DNA of 64,000 nucleotides from CAILUG01 sp038125665 (GTDB taxonomy: Bacteria; Pseudomonadota; Gammaproteobacteria; Pseudomonadales; Pseudohongiellaceae): the NCBI GenBank assembly GCA_038125665.1, contig JAYPEI010000005.1:1-64000 (forward strand). The letters are read 5' to 3'. A program made the translations under genes and the position numbers. Below, in pieces: positions 9,075 to 16,279 of the stretch (position 1 is the stretch's first letter; every line of letters begins with the position of its first letter). The notes under the pieces were generated by a model. That model was given only the letters and a program-made list of their open reading frames with translations, did not search any database and was not told the origin of the DNA.

Positions 9075-9989
9075 CTAATGTTCATGCTCGGTGCCTTCTT
9101 TCTCGAGATCAGCCTTGAGGATGTAGCTGTTAGAAACTACGTAGCGCTCTCCAGGTTCTAACCCCATCAGGATTTCAGTTGAGAATGGATCTGACCTACC
9201 GATAGTGACGATTCTAGGCTCGTAAGTTTCACCTTCGAGAACGAATACAACCTGGTTGTTTTCGTACGTCTGTAATGCACTATTTTTGACAGCAACAGAA
9301 ACTTCTGATGATTCGATATGGACATAACCTTCTACGAGAAGCCCTGGAGTCCAAATCGAATTTGCGTTTTCGAGTGGCACTCTGGCTATAACAGTGGGGG
9401 ATTCGCCTTGGCTAGGATTTATATATCGAATGGTGCTCTCGGCAGTGAGATTCTCCATGCTAATTGTCACAGGCAATCCTGGTCTGATTTGTTGTGAATC
9501 GCCCGGAAAGACCGTGAGATCCACCCAGATGCTGTTGTAGTTAGCAATCGTTAATAGCGATTGAGAAGTTGCCAGCTCGCCAGGATTGGCATGTTTTTCA
9601 ACTACAATGCCAGTTAGAGGTGAAAGGACTTGGTAGTTTTGAAGACTGCTATTCGCTTCGATCACAGCCAAAACTTCACCGGCGTCGACGGAATCACCCA
9701 GTGTTGGTTGCATAGAAACAATCATCCCGGGATAGCGTGCGAAGACATGGCTTACACCTTGTGGGTCCGGCATCGTTCTTCCATAAAGTAAAATATCGAG
9801 ATTTATGATGCCCGGACCGGCCAATTCAGTTTCTATGCCTAGCTCGGTAGCTAGTTCATTTGAAATTGTGACTGTTTCCTCTTCACCATCTCGCTCTTCC
9901 GCAGCGAAAATGGGCATGGTTAATAGCGCCCAAGCAATCAACAGCAGATTCCAAGGGGCTTTGTGACATTTGCTTGTGGTCATTTTCAT
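9075..9989 (-). CDS. czcB: RND efflux periplasmic adaptor (CzcB/CusB family)
   Basis: This membrane-fusion protein links the CzcA pump to the outer-membrane factor. About 304 residues are predicted from ATG 9989, which has GAGGAC about 6 nt upstream; starts further upstream would run into the czcC stop. A signal sequence (WNLLLIAWALLTMPIFAAEE) leads into an acidic segment. A lipoyl-like half follows (GDSVDAGEVLAVIEANSS and SPLTGIVVEKHANPGE), then a beta-barrel segment. The C-terminus ends in EKEGTEHEH, a possible weak metal-binding tail. It lacks the long His-rich N-terminal region of some CzcB proteins and is short for the family. Confidence 0.88.
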   Translation of the reverse strand: MKMTTSKCHKAPWNLLLIAWALLTMPIFAAEERDGEEETVTISNELATELGIETELAGPGIINLDILLYGRTMPDPQGVSHVFARYPGMIVSMQPTLGDSVDAGEVLAVIEANSSLQNYQVLSPLTGIVVEKHANPGELATSQSLLTIANYNSIWVDLTVFPGDSQQIRPGLPVTISMENLTAESTIRYINPSQGESPTVIARVPLENANSIWTPGLLVEGYVHIESSEVSVAVKNSALQTYENNQVVFVLEGETYEPRIVTIGRSDPFSTEILMGLEPGERYVVSNSYILKADLEKEGTEHEH

Positions 9990-9999
9990 TGATCTGTCC

Positions 10000-11256
10000 T
10001 CATTGAGGTCCAGTAAGGGGTTGCCCACTGAGCCTCTCAATTTCTGCCCGTAACGTGTGCACACCGCTCGCGCTATTAATCAGTGCTAGTTGCGCATCGA
10101 GATATTCTTGTTGAACACTTATCAGGTCCAGATAACTGTAGTTGCCTGCAGCATACGCAGACTGAATTTGCTGTTGTACACTCTCAAGGGTTGGAATGAC
10201 TTCTTGAGCAAGTGAGTCAACAGCGGCAATATTTTGCTCCAGTTGGCTGTTTAGTGATCGGATTTCACCTTCGATGGCGTTAAGTGCCGTCAGGCGCCTC
10301 GCCTCGACCTCTTGGGTGTTTGCTTGCGCGGCTCTGATAGAACCGCTTGCGCGGGATTCATTAAGAAGCGGGATACTTACCCCAAAGGTGAGGCCGGTAT
10401 CATCAAGTTGTTTCAGGTGTCTAATACCAACAGTCCATTGCACGCTAGCGCGGCGACGTGATTCAGCCAGCACAACTTCGGCTGCCCTCAGTCGACTCTC
10501 GGCTGCAAATAGCTCAATATCCGGATTGGACTCGAGTGTGGTCAGAAGTGGTTCAATCGATATGGCCGCACCAACTGCTAATAGATCAGCATCAACACTT
10601 TCAAATTGTGGTGAATTTATTGACCACATATTGGAGAGGCGAATCCTCGCACTTTCTAGCATTGCCTCTGCGGATTGCTCAGCTATTTCGGCACGACGCA
10701 ACGCCGCAGTTGCCCTATCTATTTCAAGTTGTGGAGATTGACCAGCTGCAACCAACGGCTGGAGCAGGAGAATTGTATTTTCTGCCAGCGCTGTAGCCTG
10801 TGTTTGTAGTGAAAGTGTTGCTTGTGCCGTTGCCACTTGGATATAGCGCCGTACAACTTCGACCAATAGATCCAGTTCAACTACACGCTGTTCGGCATCC
10901 AGCATATCGAGACGGCGATTAACTACTCCCACTCGAGCGGGGCGTTTACCGCCAAATTCAACAATGTTGGAAAGCTGAATAGTGGCCTCTGCGCCCGTGA
11001 AGTCACGCACGTCCCCGGTCCCTAATGCATCCTCAAGAGAGGCTTGTACTTGGTAGGCTGGCCTCAAATTCGCCAAGTCTCGCTCACCCGCGAGAGACTC
11101 AGCGCGCAAAGGAAAACTTCGCAGCCTCGGATGCCTGGCGAGCGTTGCTTCCATAGCATCCCGAAGTGAAAGCGTTCCGGTGAGAGATTCTTGTGCCATG
11201 GTTGGCGAAGAGAAGATCGCAACCATAAACACAATCATCGAACACTTCGTGTTCAT
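10000..11256 (-). CDS. czcC: TolC-family outer-membrane efflux protein (CzcC-like)
   Basis: The 418-residue protein is the outer-membrane exit duct of the CzcCBA complex. A signal peptide (to SSPTMAQ) precedes two repeated long helical segments typical of OEP/TolC proteins, rich in Ala, Glu and Arg. Motifs such as SIPLLNESRASGSIRAAQAN and YSYLDLISVQQEYLDAQ match the CzcC/CusC subgroup. ATG at 11256 has AGGAGA upstream. It is the first gene of the czcCBA-czcD run, with 10 bp to the adaptor gene. A small exported protein is encoded 77 bp before it. Confidence 0.88.
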   Translation of the reverse strand: MNTKCSMIVFMVAIFSSPTMAQESLTGTLSLRDAMEATLARHPRLRSFPLRAESLAGERDLANLRPAYQVQASLEDALGTGDVRDFTGAEATIQLSNIVEFGGKRPARVGVVNRRLDMLDAEQRVVELDLLVEVVRRYIQVATAQATLSLQTQATALAENTILLLQPLVAAGQSPQLEIDRATAALRRAEIAEQSAEAMLESARIRLSNMWSINSPQFESVDADLLAVGAAISIEPLLTTLESNPDIELFAAESRLRAAEVVLAESRRRASVQWTVGIRHLKQLDDTGLTFGVSIPLLNESRASGSIRAAQANTQEVEARRLTALNAIEGEIRSLNSQLEQNIAAVDSLAQEVIPTLESVQQQIQSAYAAGNYSYLDLISVQQEYLDAQLALINSASGVHTLRAEIERLSGQPLTGPQ

Positions 11257-11333
11257 AAGATTGTCTCCTGCAATTGTCCATAACAGACTTCAACCCAGCA
11301 TTGTTCGCTGAATTGGCTTTGTCTTATCGAAAA

Positions 11334-11732
11334 TTAAACGCGTGCAGGAGGTGCGCGTAGCGGAGGTAGGAAAAAAGTCTCGGTGATTGGCGGGTCGGAT
11401 GAAGCCTGGGGTGAAGCCTCGAGCTGAAATCCGGAAGGAATATGTAAACTATATAGGTTTGTAGGTGCGTGATCTCCGATGCTATCGAACAACTTGGATA
11501 GTAGCGTATCCAAGGAGAGTTCAGTTTCTACATCAACATTGTCAGGTTGCTCAATATGTTCCTCGGCATGAATCTCTGCAGTCTCAATATGGATAGACAC
11601 AGAAGGCTCATTGCCATCCATGCAATACCGCACATGGATATGGGCGAAATTCGAGACAGCCAATAGTGACACCGCCAGTAGAGCCAGTGCTGTGCCATAA
11701 ATGGGTCTGTTTCTGTGAGCTTTGAGAGACAT
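11334..11732 (-). CDS. Small exported protein of unknown function before czcC
   Basis: About 132 residues are predicted from ATG 11732. A hydrophobic segment (IYGTALALLAVSLLAVSNFA) should act as signal peptide or anchor. The mature part has several His, Asp and Glu residues (HIHVRYCMDG, HIETAEIHAEEHIEQ) and ends with the Pro/Arg-rich tail FLPPLRAPPARV. From memory, short proteins with a similar tail are encoded upstream of czcCBA or cusCBA in other gammaproteobacteria; this is unchecked. Position suggests a periplasmic metal-binding accessory to the pump. An upstream extension to 11846 is open but would bury the signal segment, so I reject it. Confidence 0.6.
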   Translation of the reverse strand: MSLKAHRNRPIYGTALALLAVSLLAVSNFAHIHVRYCMDGNEPSVSIHIETAEIHAEEHIEQPDNVDVETELSLDTLLSKLFDSIGDHAPTNLYSLHIPSGFQLEASPQASSDPPITETFFLPPLRAPPARV

Positions 11733-11780
11733 ATGTTCAAAATAGGGTCTAAAACAACCTATCACGCACTTTATACCATA

Positions 11781-11825
11781 GCGCAATTGATTCCTATAGC
11801 TTTGACCGATGTCAAAAAATTGCGC
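11781..11825 (-). promoter_or_regulatory. Nested inverted repeats upstream of the small protein/czc operon
   Basis: A perfect dyad TTTGAC-CGAT-GTCAAA lies at 11801-11816. It is enclosed by a second inverted repeat, GCGCAATT (11781-11788) and AATTGCGC (11818-11825). A TTGACA is readable on the minus strand within it. The block sits in the only sizeable gap between the upstream membrane-protein gene and the czc cluster, so it probably holds an operator and promoter for the small protein and czcCBA. No regulator other than MerR is encoded on the island. Confidence 0.4.
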
Positions 11826-11882
11826 AACACTATGCAGATGAGCCAAGCAGGATAAGTTTTGGGTTCGCGAATAAACAATCGC

Positions 11883-12419
11883 TTATAGCTCTTTGCGGCT
11901 ATTCTCCCACTTGTCAATCGCTGAAATGATACTTGAGGGACAGTGATGTTCCTTGATCGATCTGTTCGTGAGCTTCCCGAATAGCTCAGGAATTGATCTC
12001 ATTTCACATCCAGGAGTAGCAAGCAAAGCAGCTAAGACAAATGAGATACCTAGATGTGCATAAAAATAGGTCATCCACAAAATAATCAGGATTCCTAAGA
12101 AAGTTGAACTTGCATTCCCATTAATAATGAACCCGATTCCTGCAACGGCACCCATAATTAAGATTGAAACTACTAGTGGGTAGTTGCTCCAATCTTTGGA
12201 AAACCCAATGTTTACGACATAGTTGAAGATACACAGAACAACGAAAATCATGAATGACAAGTTGGGTAGCAGTTCAATTGGTCGTTCGATGAAAAATGGC
12301 GCTACCGCAATTAGTTCCCATAGACCGTAAAGGCAGGCTATTCCTAATGTAAGTCGAAACAACCGGCCAATTGGTCCCGGTCGGGTAAGGCGTCCCTGAT
12401 TAACTAATTCAAGAGACAT
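11883..12419 (-). CDS. Multi-pass membrane protein of unknown function with a Cys/His C-terminus
   Basis: The protein has 178 residues from ATG 12419, which has GGAGG at good spacing; an ATG at 12425 is too close to that site. Four or five hydrophobic helices fill residues 15-140. The C-terminal 45 residues are cytosolic-looking and contain GCEMRSIPELF and EHHCPSSII, a Cys and a His-His-Cys group that could bind metal. I recognise no named family with certainty. It lies 14 bp downstream of the GDCCVxC gene, under the same MerR-type promoter, so a role in handling the MerR inducer metal is plausible. Confidence 0.6.
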   Translation of the reverse strand: MSLELVNQGRLTRPGPIGRLFRLTLGIACLYGLWELIAVAPFFIERPIELLPNLSFMIFVVLCIFNYVVNIGFSKDWSNYPLVVSILIMGAVAGIGFIINGNASSTFLGILIILWMTYFYAHLGISFVLAALLATPGCEMRSIPELFGKLTNRSIKEHHCPSSIISAIDKWENSRKEL

Positions 12420-12433
12420 ATTCATACCTCCAT

Positions 12434-12655
12434 CTAGTTAGGAGCATGCTGACAACAGTTTCCATGCTGAATTGGTGGACAAGGCACACTCCCATACGAA
12501 CAAAATACGCAACAATCTCCCTCTTGTGGCCTGAGCAAAGCTGTGCAGTTCGAGCATTTATAGAAAAACAGGCAAGCGTCAGTAGGCATTTGCTCTACGC
12601 TTTGATGGCCACAGCGTGGACAGGAGAGGGTTGAGTTGAGTATCAATTCATTCAT
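12434..12655 (-). CDS. GDCCVxC-domain small cysteine-rich protein
   Basis: This 73-residue protein carries the signature GDCCVFC of the GDCCVxC '(seleno)protein' family. Eleven cysteines are arranged as CPRCG near the N-terminus, DACLFFYKCSNC in the middle, GDCCVFC, and a CPP...NCC tail. The multiple CxxC-like groups suggest a zinc-ribbon-like metal-binding protein; function is not established. Some family members use selenocysteine; here all motif positions are Cys. ATG 12655 was chosen over TTG 12670. It is the first gene after a MerR-type promoter divergent from merR and is followed by the membrane-protein gene, so the two form a unit. Confidence 0.75.
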   Translation of the reverse strand: MNELILNSTLSCPRCGHQSVEQMPTDACLFFYKCSNCTALLRPQEGDCCVFCSYGSVPCPPIQHGNCCQHAPN

Positions 12656-12711
12656 GTGTGGAACTGACAATTAAGCCAGTGACAGTGGGATTCTCTGGAT
12701 ATACACACTAG

Positions 12712-12742
12712 ATTATGTATTCTGTAGTAACTACAGGTTCAA
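12712..12742 (-). promoter_or_regulatory. MerR-type promoter and operator for the GDCCVxC operon
   Basis: On the minus strand a -35 TTGAAC (12737-12742) and a -10 CATAAT (12712-12717) are separated by 19 bp, the long spacer typical of MerR-activated promoters. The spacer holds a perfect 7-1-7 palindrome, CTGTAGTAACTACAG (12722-12736). It starts 17 bp before merR on the other strand, so it should also govern merR. The half-sites resemble PbrR-type operators (from memory). Confidence 0.85.
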
Positions 12743-12758
12743 GATAAATTGGTGCAAA

Positions 12759-13160
12759 ATGACTAAATCTTTGCCGATTGGAGAGTTAGCGCGTCAGTCA
12801 GACGTGAATATTGAAACCATCCGATTCTATGAAAAGCAGGGCATCTTGCCGAACCCTGCGCGCACGGAATCGGGGAGGCGAATTTACGATCAAGATGATG
12901 TTAAGAGGCTTAGCTTTATACATCGCTGCAGGGGGCTAGGTTTTTCTCTAAAAGAGATAGAGAGTCTGCTCAGCCTGGTGGACGCTGGCGACTACACGTG
13001 CAAAGAAGTGCGCGAAATAACAGCTTCTCATGCTCAGGACGTGAAGCAGAAAATCTCAGCGCTGCAAAAAATGGAAACTGTATTGGAAGCAATGGTTGAG
13101 CGTTGCGGTAAAGGCGATGTGCCTGAATGCCCAATAATAGAAGAATTATTCGGCAGCTAA
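12759..13160 (+). CDS. MerR-family metal-responsive regulator
   Basis: The 133-residue regulator should bind the two palindromic promoters on either side of it and activate them when metal binds. The N-terminal winged helix is typical (PIGELARQSDVNIETIRFYE), followed by the dimerisation helix. Three cysteines mark the sensor: C81, C116 and C124, with the loop CGKGDVPEC. A cysteine at the position of C81 is found in regulators for divalent ions (MerR, PbrR and relatives), whereas CueR-type copper sensors have Ser there. Thus Hg, Pb, Cd or Zn is likely rather than Cu(I). The 3' end overlaps the convergent selenoprotein gene by 15 bp. The exact inducer is unknown. Confidence 0.9.
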   Translation: MTKSLPIGELARQSDVNIETIRFYEKQGILPNPARTESGRRIYDQDDVKRLSFIHRCRGLGFSLKEIESLLSLVDAGDYTCKEVREITASHAQDVKQKISALQKMETVLEAMVERCGKGDVPECPIIEELFGS

Positions 13161-13844
13161 TTGGGTAAGTTTTTCTGCCAGGTCGGTTGCCTGAACTTGA
13201 CCGACTGAACGATACAGTTCATCCCCATTGGCATTTAGGACAAGTAATGTGGGCATGCCAACTACCTGATATTCAGTTGCAACATCGGCATATTCATCTG
13301 TATCGATCTTGACGAATACGTATTCTTCCAAAGCTGCCTGAACTGCATCTTCAGCTAACACGAGTTCTTCAAGTGCCTTGCAGGCAATGCACCACTCTGC
13401 GAAGAAATCCACAAATACAAGTTTGTCCTCATTCGCAGCTTGAATTAGAGCTATTCGCAAAGGTGACTCTGAAGATACTTCGGAGGACTGTGAATCAAGA
13501 GGAGCACCTGGCTCGAGTCCAGGAGAGTAACCTAAACTCTCTATGGCCTCGTACATCTGTTCGAGATTTACACGAGCGGGATCGTACCGCAGAGTAAACG
13601 CATCTCTCTCCAGATTAACTTGTATATCTTCTTGTATTCCAGGCAACTCTGACAGAGCTGCTACGACGCTATCGGGTCAGCTCATTCAGGTGACGCCGCC
13701 GCGGCTCTTCATCATCCCTTCGACAAAGAGCGTTACCTGCGACATCTCAGCATCGACTGCAGCGGCTTTGACTGAGAACGAGATCAACAGTCCTGCCAAA
13801 GCAAGGATGGCGATAGAGCTGAGTTTGGGCTGGATATTGGTCAC
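13146..13844 (-). CDS. Putative selenoprotein: signal peptide, HMA domain with UxxU, thioredoxin domain
   Basis: Reading from GTG 13844, one frame of 232 codons is open except for TGA at 13686-13688 and 13677-13679 (residues 53 and 56). A signal peptide covers about residues 1-27 (SFSVKA). Residues 36-106 form a MerP-like HMA domain: the segment around the TGAs reads GGVT-U-M-S-U-PDSVVAAL, where usual HMA proteins have the metal ligands as GMTCxxC. Residues 125-232 are a DsbD-gamma-like thioredoxin domain with WCIACK (C152, C155). A hairpin follows the second TGA. I infer a periplasmic metal-binding selenoprotein with a built-in reductant. Without selenocysteine decoding, the chain would end at residue 52. 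Other genes here end in TGA (ratA, for example), so TGA is not generally reassigned. The start is weakly supported by ribosome-site sequence. Confidence 0.75.
13643..13661 (-). promoter_or_regulatory. Candidate bacterial SECIS hairpin in the HMA coding region
   Basis: On the minus strand GCAGCTCT-GTC-AGAGTTGC folds into an 8-bp stem (one G-T wobble) with a GTC loop. It starts 15 nt after the second in-frame TGA and 24 nt after the first, within the usual distance of bacterial SECIS elements. A G and U in the apical loop fit SelB-binding hairpins. It is a structure by inspection only. Confidence 0.5.
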
Positions 13845-13876
13845 TTTCGGTCCGTTGTTGTGAAAATAACTCTCTA

Positions 13877-13907
13877 AGTATAGAACCTCTACCTACTACA
13901 GGTTCAA
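13877..13907 (-). promoter_or_regulatory. MerR-type promoter of the putative selenoprotein gene
   Basis: On the minus strand TTGAAC (13902-13907) and TATACT (13877-13882) are 19 bp apart. The first 13 bases, TTGAACCTGTAGT, are identical to those of the promoter at 12712-12742. The second half-site is degenerate (GGTAGAG in place of ACTACAG). Transcription would begin about 25 nt before the GTG start. The same MerR protein probably controls both promoters. Confidence 0.8.
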
Positions 13908-13939
13908 CAACGTAAAAGCAAAAAATGAGGTGTTCGAGA

Positions 13940-14320
13940 TTAGGTTTCGGGCTTAATAGGCTGCGCGAAGTGGAGCAATACTCCGACAGGGTCCCAAACG
14001 AATGTTACAAGAGAGCCGTAGCTTTGCTCGCGTGGCGGATCGACTCTTGCTGCTCCATAGTCCACTTCAGCAAGGACCAATCTAACTCTTTCATACCAAG
14101 CGTGAGCGTCTTCCACTGTTATATGCAACATGGAGTTTTCACACCAATTTCGATCATAGTAGCGTTGAAGATAGAAAAAATTATCTCCCAGTCGCATTTC
14201 ACAAATATCTTGTGAATCGAAGGTCATTTCCCACCCAATGGCCTGATAGAAAGCCTTAGATTCATCGTAGTCGCGAGAACCAATAAAAGGCTTAATCTCA
14301 GAAACCGCATAGTTTGGCAT
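13940..14320 (-). CDS. VOC (glyoxalase/bleomycin-resistance) family protein
   Basis: The 126-residue protein has the vicinal-oxygen-chelate fold pattern: an N-terminal KPFIGSRDYDESKAFYQAIGW segment of the paired beta-alpha-beta units and a C-terminal VTFVWDPVGVLLHFAQP strand with the usual D-P-x-G turn. Such proteins include glyoxalases, dioxygenases and antibiotic-binding proteins; substrate cannot be told. It lies beyond the selenoprotein promoter on the same strand, with its own upstream gap of about 230 bp, so it is probably a separate unit. Confidence 0.75.
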   Translation of the reverse strand: MPNYAVSEIKPFIGSRDYDESKAFYQAIGWEMTFDSQDICEMRLGDNFFYLQRYYDRNWCENSMLHITVEDAHAWYERVRLVLAEVDYGAARVDPPREQSYGSLVTFVWDPVGVLLHFAQPIKPET

Positions 14321-14551
14321 TGATATAAGCCCCCATAAGAATCAAATTTGAGATAGAAAATATCTGAAAGTCTTTCTGAATTAAACAATCAATTCATAGC
14401 GTGGTTTCGCGGAACGCCAAGAAAGTACCGCTTTATGAGGATGTTCTATCAAATGTCCTGCTGAACAAGCGCAAATTGGTGAGTTCCATGCAAATATCAG
14501 TAGTTCCGAGGATATACTAAGCAATCTAATAGTCCCTGGGATGCCTTATAG

Positions 14552-15511
14552 ATGAGCAAGTTACTTAGACTCAAAGCCTGGCTGACTCTTGATGAAGCAG
14601 TTAGCCACATTTCAACCGTTTTGGGCGAACCAGCGACAGTAGCTGATCTGTACAGGTTTGCCTTGGATGGGCATTTAACACTCTCTGTTGACTTCGTGAA
14701 CCATGCCAACGCAAGGAAAGGGAAATGGGTTAAAACCGAGGAAGTGCAATTCTACTTAATGGAGACCGACATACTAACCGGAGAAAAGCTAGAAAACCCA
14801 ATTTCGATGCCTCTAAACCATGAGCTATTTGTTTCCGATGACAATTGGATAGCTTTAGAAAAACCTGTCGAGTACATTTCTGGAGTGTGGGACCTTGCGA
14901 TGGTAGGGGCAGAAACATTGGATATTGAACATCTATATCAACAATCTACATCAGGACTAGAAGTTACTTTAGTTGCAATAGATGGCGCGTTCGTTAAGAA
15001 AGGAGATGTGATTTGCCAGTTGCAAACGGACTATGATGATAATGAATATCAAACTGGATCGAGGGCGCAGAGAAAAGACATAGATCGATATATTATTGAC
15101 GAGAAATTGTCCGACGAAGAAGCCAAGAAAATTATTGATAAATACAAGGAAGATAGGAAAAAGTATCTGGAGGACAGGAAAGACACGCCCAGGGAAAACT
15201 TATTCTATCCTTCAGGGGGGCTAGGCGAGCATGACTATGTCTTGGTCATTCGTACGGAGGAAATTACACGTTTTATTCAATCGTTAGAAGGTCTCTCTGA
15301 AACTGAAAAACCCCTGACCTCTAAAGAAAGAAACTCTCTTCTGGTCCTTATAGGGGCACTGTGTAAAGAAGTTGACATTGACCCTGGCCAACGTGGTGTA
15401 GCAGCATCTTTAGTCGCTATGACTGAAAATCTCGGCGCTCCTTTAACCGACGACACAATACGCAAAATATTGAAACAGATTCCCGATGCGATTGAACTAA
15501 GAAACAAATAA
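14552..15511 (+). CDS. Island-associated protein of unknown function
   Basis: The predicted protein has 319 residues. The N-terminal 60 residues (WLTLDEAVSHIS, DLYRFALDGHLTLSVDFVNHA) resemble a segment I associate from memory with hypothetical proteins of proteobacterial mobile elements; it could be a DNA-binding start domain. The middle is charged, with a probable coiled coil near residues 185-215 (EEAKKIIDKYKEDRKKYLEDR). The C-terminal 70 residues look helical. No catalytic motif is seen. It stands alone upstream of the AlpA-like gene on the same strand. Function not assigned. Confidence 0.6.
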   Translation: MSKLLRLKAWLTLDEAVSHISTVLGEPATVADLYRFALDGHLTLSVDFVNHANARKGKWVKTEEVQFYLMETDILTGEKLENPISMPLNHELFVSDDNWIALEKPVEYISGVWDLAMVGAETLDIEHLYQQSTSGLEVTLVAIDGAFVKKGDVICQLQTDYDDNEYQTGSRAQRKDIDRYIIDEKLSDEEAKKIIDKYKEDRKKYLEDRKDTPRENLFYPSGGLGEHDYVLVIRTEEITRFIQSLEGLSETEKPLTSKERNSLLVLIGALCKEVDIDPGQRGVAASLVAMTENLGAPLTDDTIRKILKQIPDAIELRNK

Positions 15512-15605
15512 CCGAAATCGGCAAACCAATTCCGATTTCTTACCTGCCTGTTCTTTGTCTCGATAGTCTCTTAGTTGTTCTAAATGGCAACTAAGAGGCT
15601 TCACA

Positions 15606-15800
15606 ATGACGCATACCATTCTACGACTTCCAACAGTCCTTAATCGCACGGGTTTATCTCGTAGCAGCATCTATTTGAGAATTTCAAATGGAGAATTCCC
15701 AAAGCCGATCTCTCTCGGTGGGCGAGCGGTGGGGTGGCTTGAATCCGACATAAACCAATGGTTGGCCGACAGGGTTGAGTTTAGTCGAGATACCGAGTAA
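15606..15800 (+). CDS. AlpA-family regulator/excisionase
   Basis: This 64-residue protein matches small AlpA-like winged-helix proteins: LRLPTVLNRTGLSRSSIYLRISNGEFPKPISLGGRAVGW, then an acidic-aromatic end (ESDINQWLADR). Family members activate integrase genes or help excision of P4-like islands. It overlaps the next gene by one base (TAATG), so the three genes 15606-17386 form one operon. It is a candidate recombination directionality factor for the island. Confidence 0.85.
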   Translation: MTHTILRLPTVLNRTGLSRSSIYLRISNGEFPKPISLGGRAVGWLESDINQWLADRVEFSRDTE

Positions 15801-16267
15801 TGCCGAAAACCCTAAATCCTAATCGGGTGAAGATTCATCGAAACTATACGGTCGAGGAAGTGGCGAGCCTGCTGCTCGTTCATAAGAACACAGTAAGAGC
15901 CTGGATCAAGAACGGTTTACCGGTCTGTGATGAGCGACGGCCCACACTTGTTTTGGGTGCGCAGCTTCGTGCCTACCTTCAGGAAAAACGGCGTTCCCGA
16001 AAGCGAAAATGCCGTATTGATGAGATGTACTGCATGAGCTGTCGCTCACCAAAACGGCCAGCAGGTGACATGGTCGATCTTGCTCCGGTATCAGCTTCCG
16101 CACATCGCCTCACGGGGCTTTGTCCGATCTGTTGCTCGCTTATGAATAGATTCGCCAGTGATGCTAGTTTGAAGCGAATCAAAGACAATTTGGATGTCCG
16201 CGTACCGAAAGCACTGCAACACATAAGCAAGAGTAATTTGTTGCCCGTTAACAGTGACTTCAGCTAG
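15800..16267 (+). CDS. Helix-turn-helix protein with a zinc-ribbon-like cysteine pair
   Basis: The 155-residue protein starts with an HTH unit (YTVEEVASLLLVHKNTVRAWIKNGLPV), followed by a basic stretch (QEKRRSRKRKCR). A likely zinc-binding site follows, formed by CMSC and CPIC about 40 residues apart. It is translationally linked to the AlpA-like gene before it and lies 12 bp before a tyrosine recombinase gene. This suggests a DNA-binding partner or accessory factor of that recombinase. Partnership is inferred from context only. Confidence 0.7.
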   Translation: MPKTLNPNRVKIHRNYTVEEVASLLLVHKNTVRAWIKNGLPVCDERRPTLVLGAQLRAYLQEKRRSRKRKCRIDEMYCMSCRSPKRPAGDMVDLAPVSASAHRLTGLCPICCSLMNRFASDASLKRIKDNLDVRVPKALQHISKSNLLPVNSDFS

Positions 16268-16279
16268 AGGTATGAATCA

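Noticed and set aside
11733..11846. N-terminal extension of the small exported protein
   Set aside because: It would place about 38 extra residues before the signal segment and covers the nested dyad of the promoter region.
13146..13646. A shorter cytosolic thioredoxin gene starting at TTG 13646
   Set aside because: It would begin in the middle of the HMA domain. The frame continues upstream through the whole domain and a signal peptide, with a MerR promoter at the right distance.
13677..13688. Ordinary pseudogene with two nonsense mutations
   Set aside because: Both TGAs fall exactly on the two ligand positions, the rest of the frame is intact and a hairpin follows. Kept as second choice until Sec genes are found in the genome.
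13543..13863. Plus-strand open frame over the selenoprotein start
   Set aside because: It is antisense to a frame with clear domains and has no recognisable protein character or promoter.
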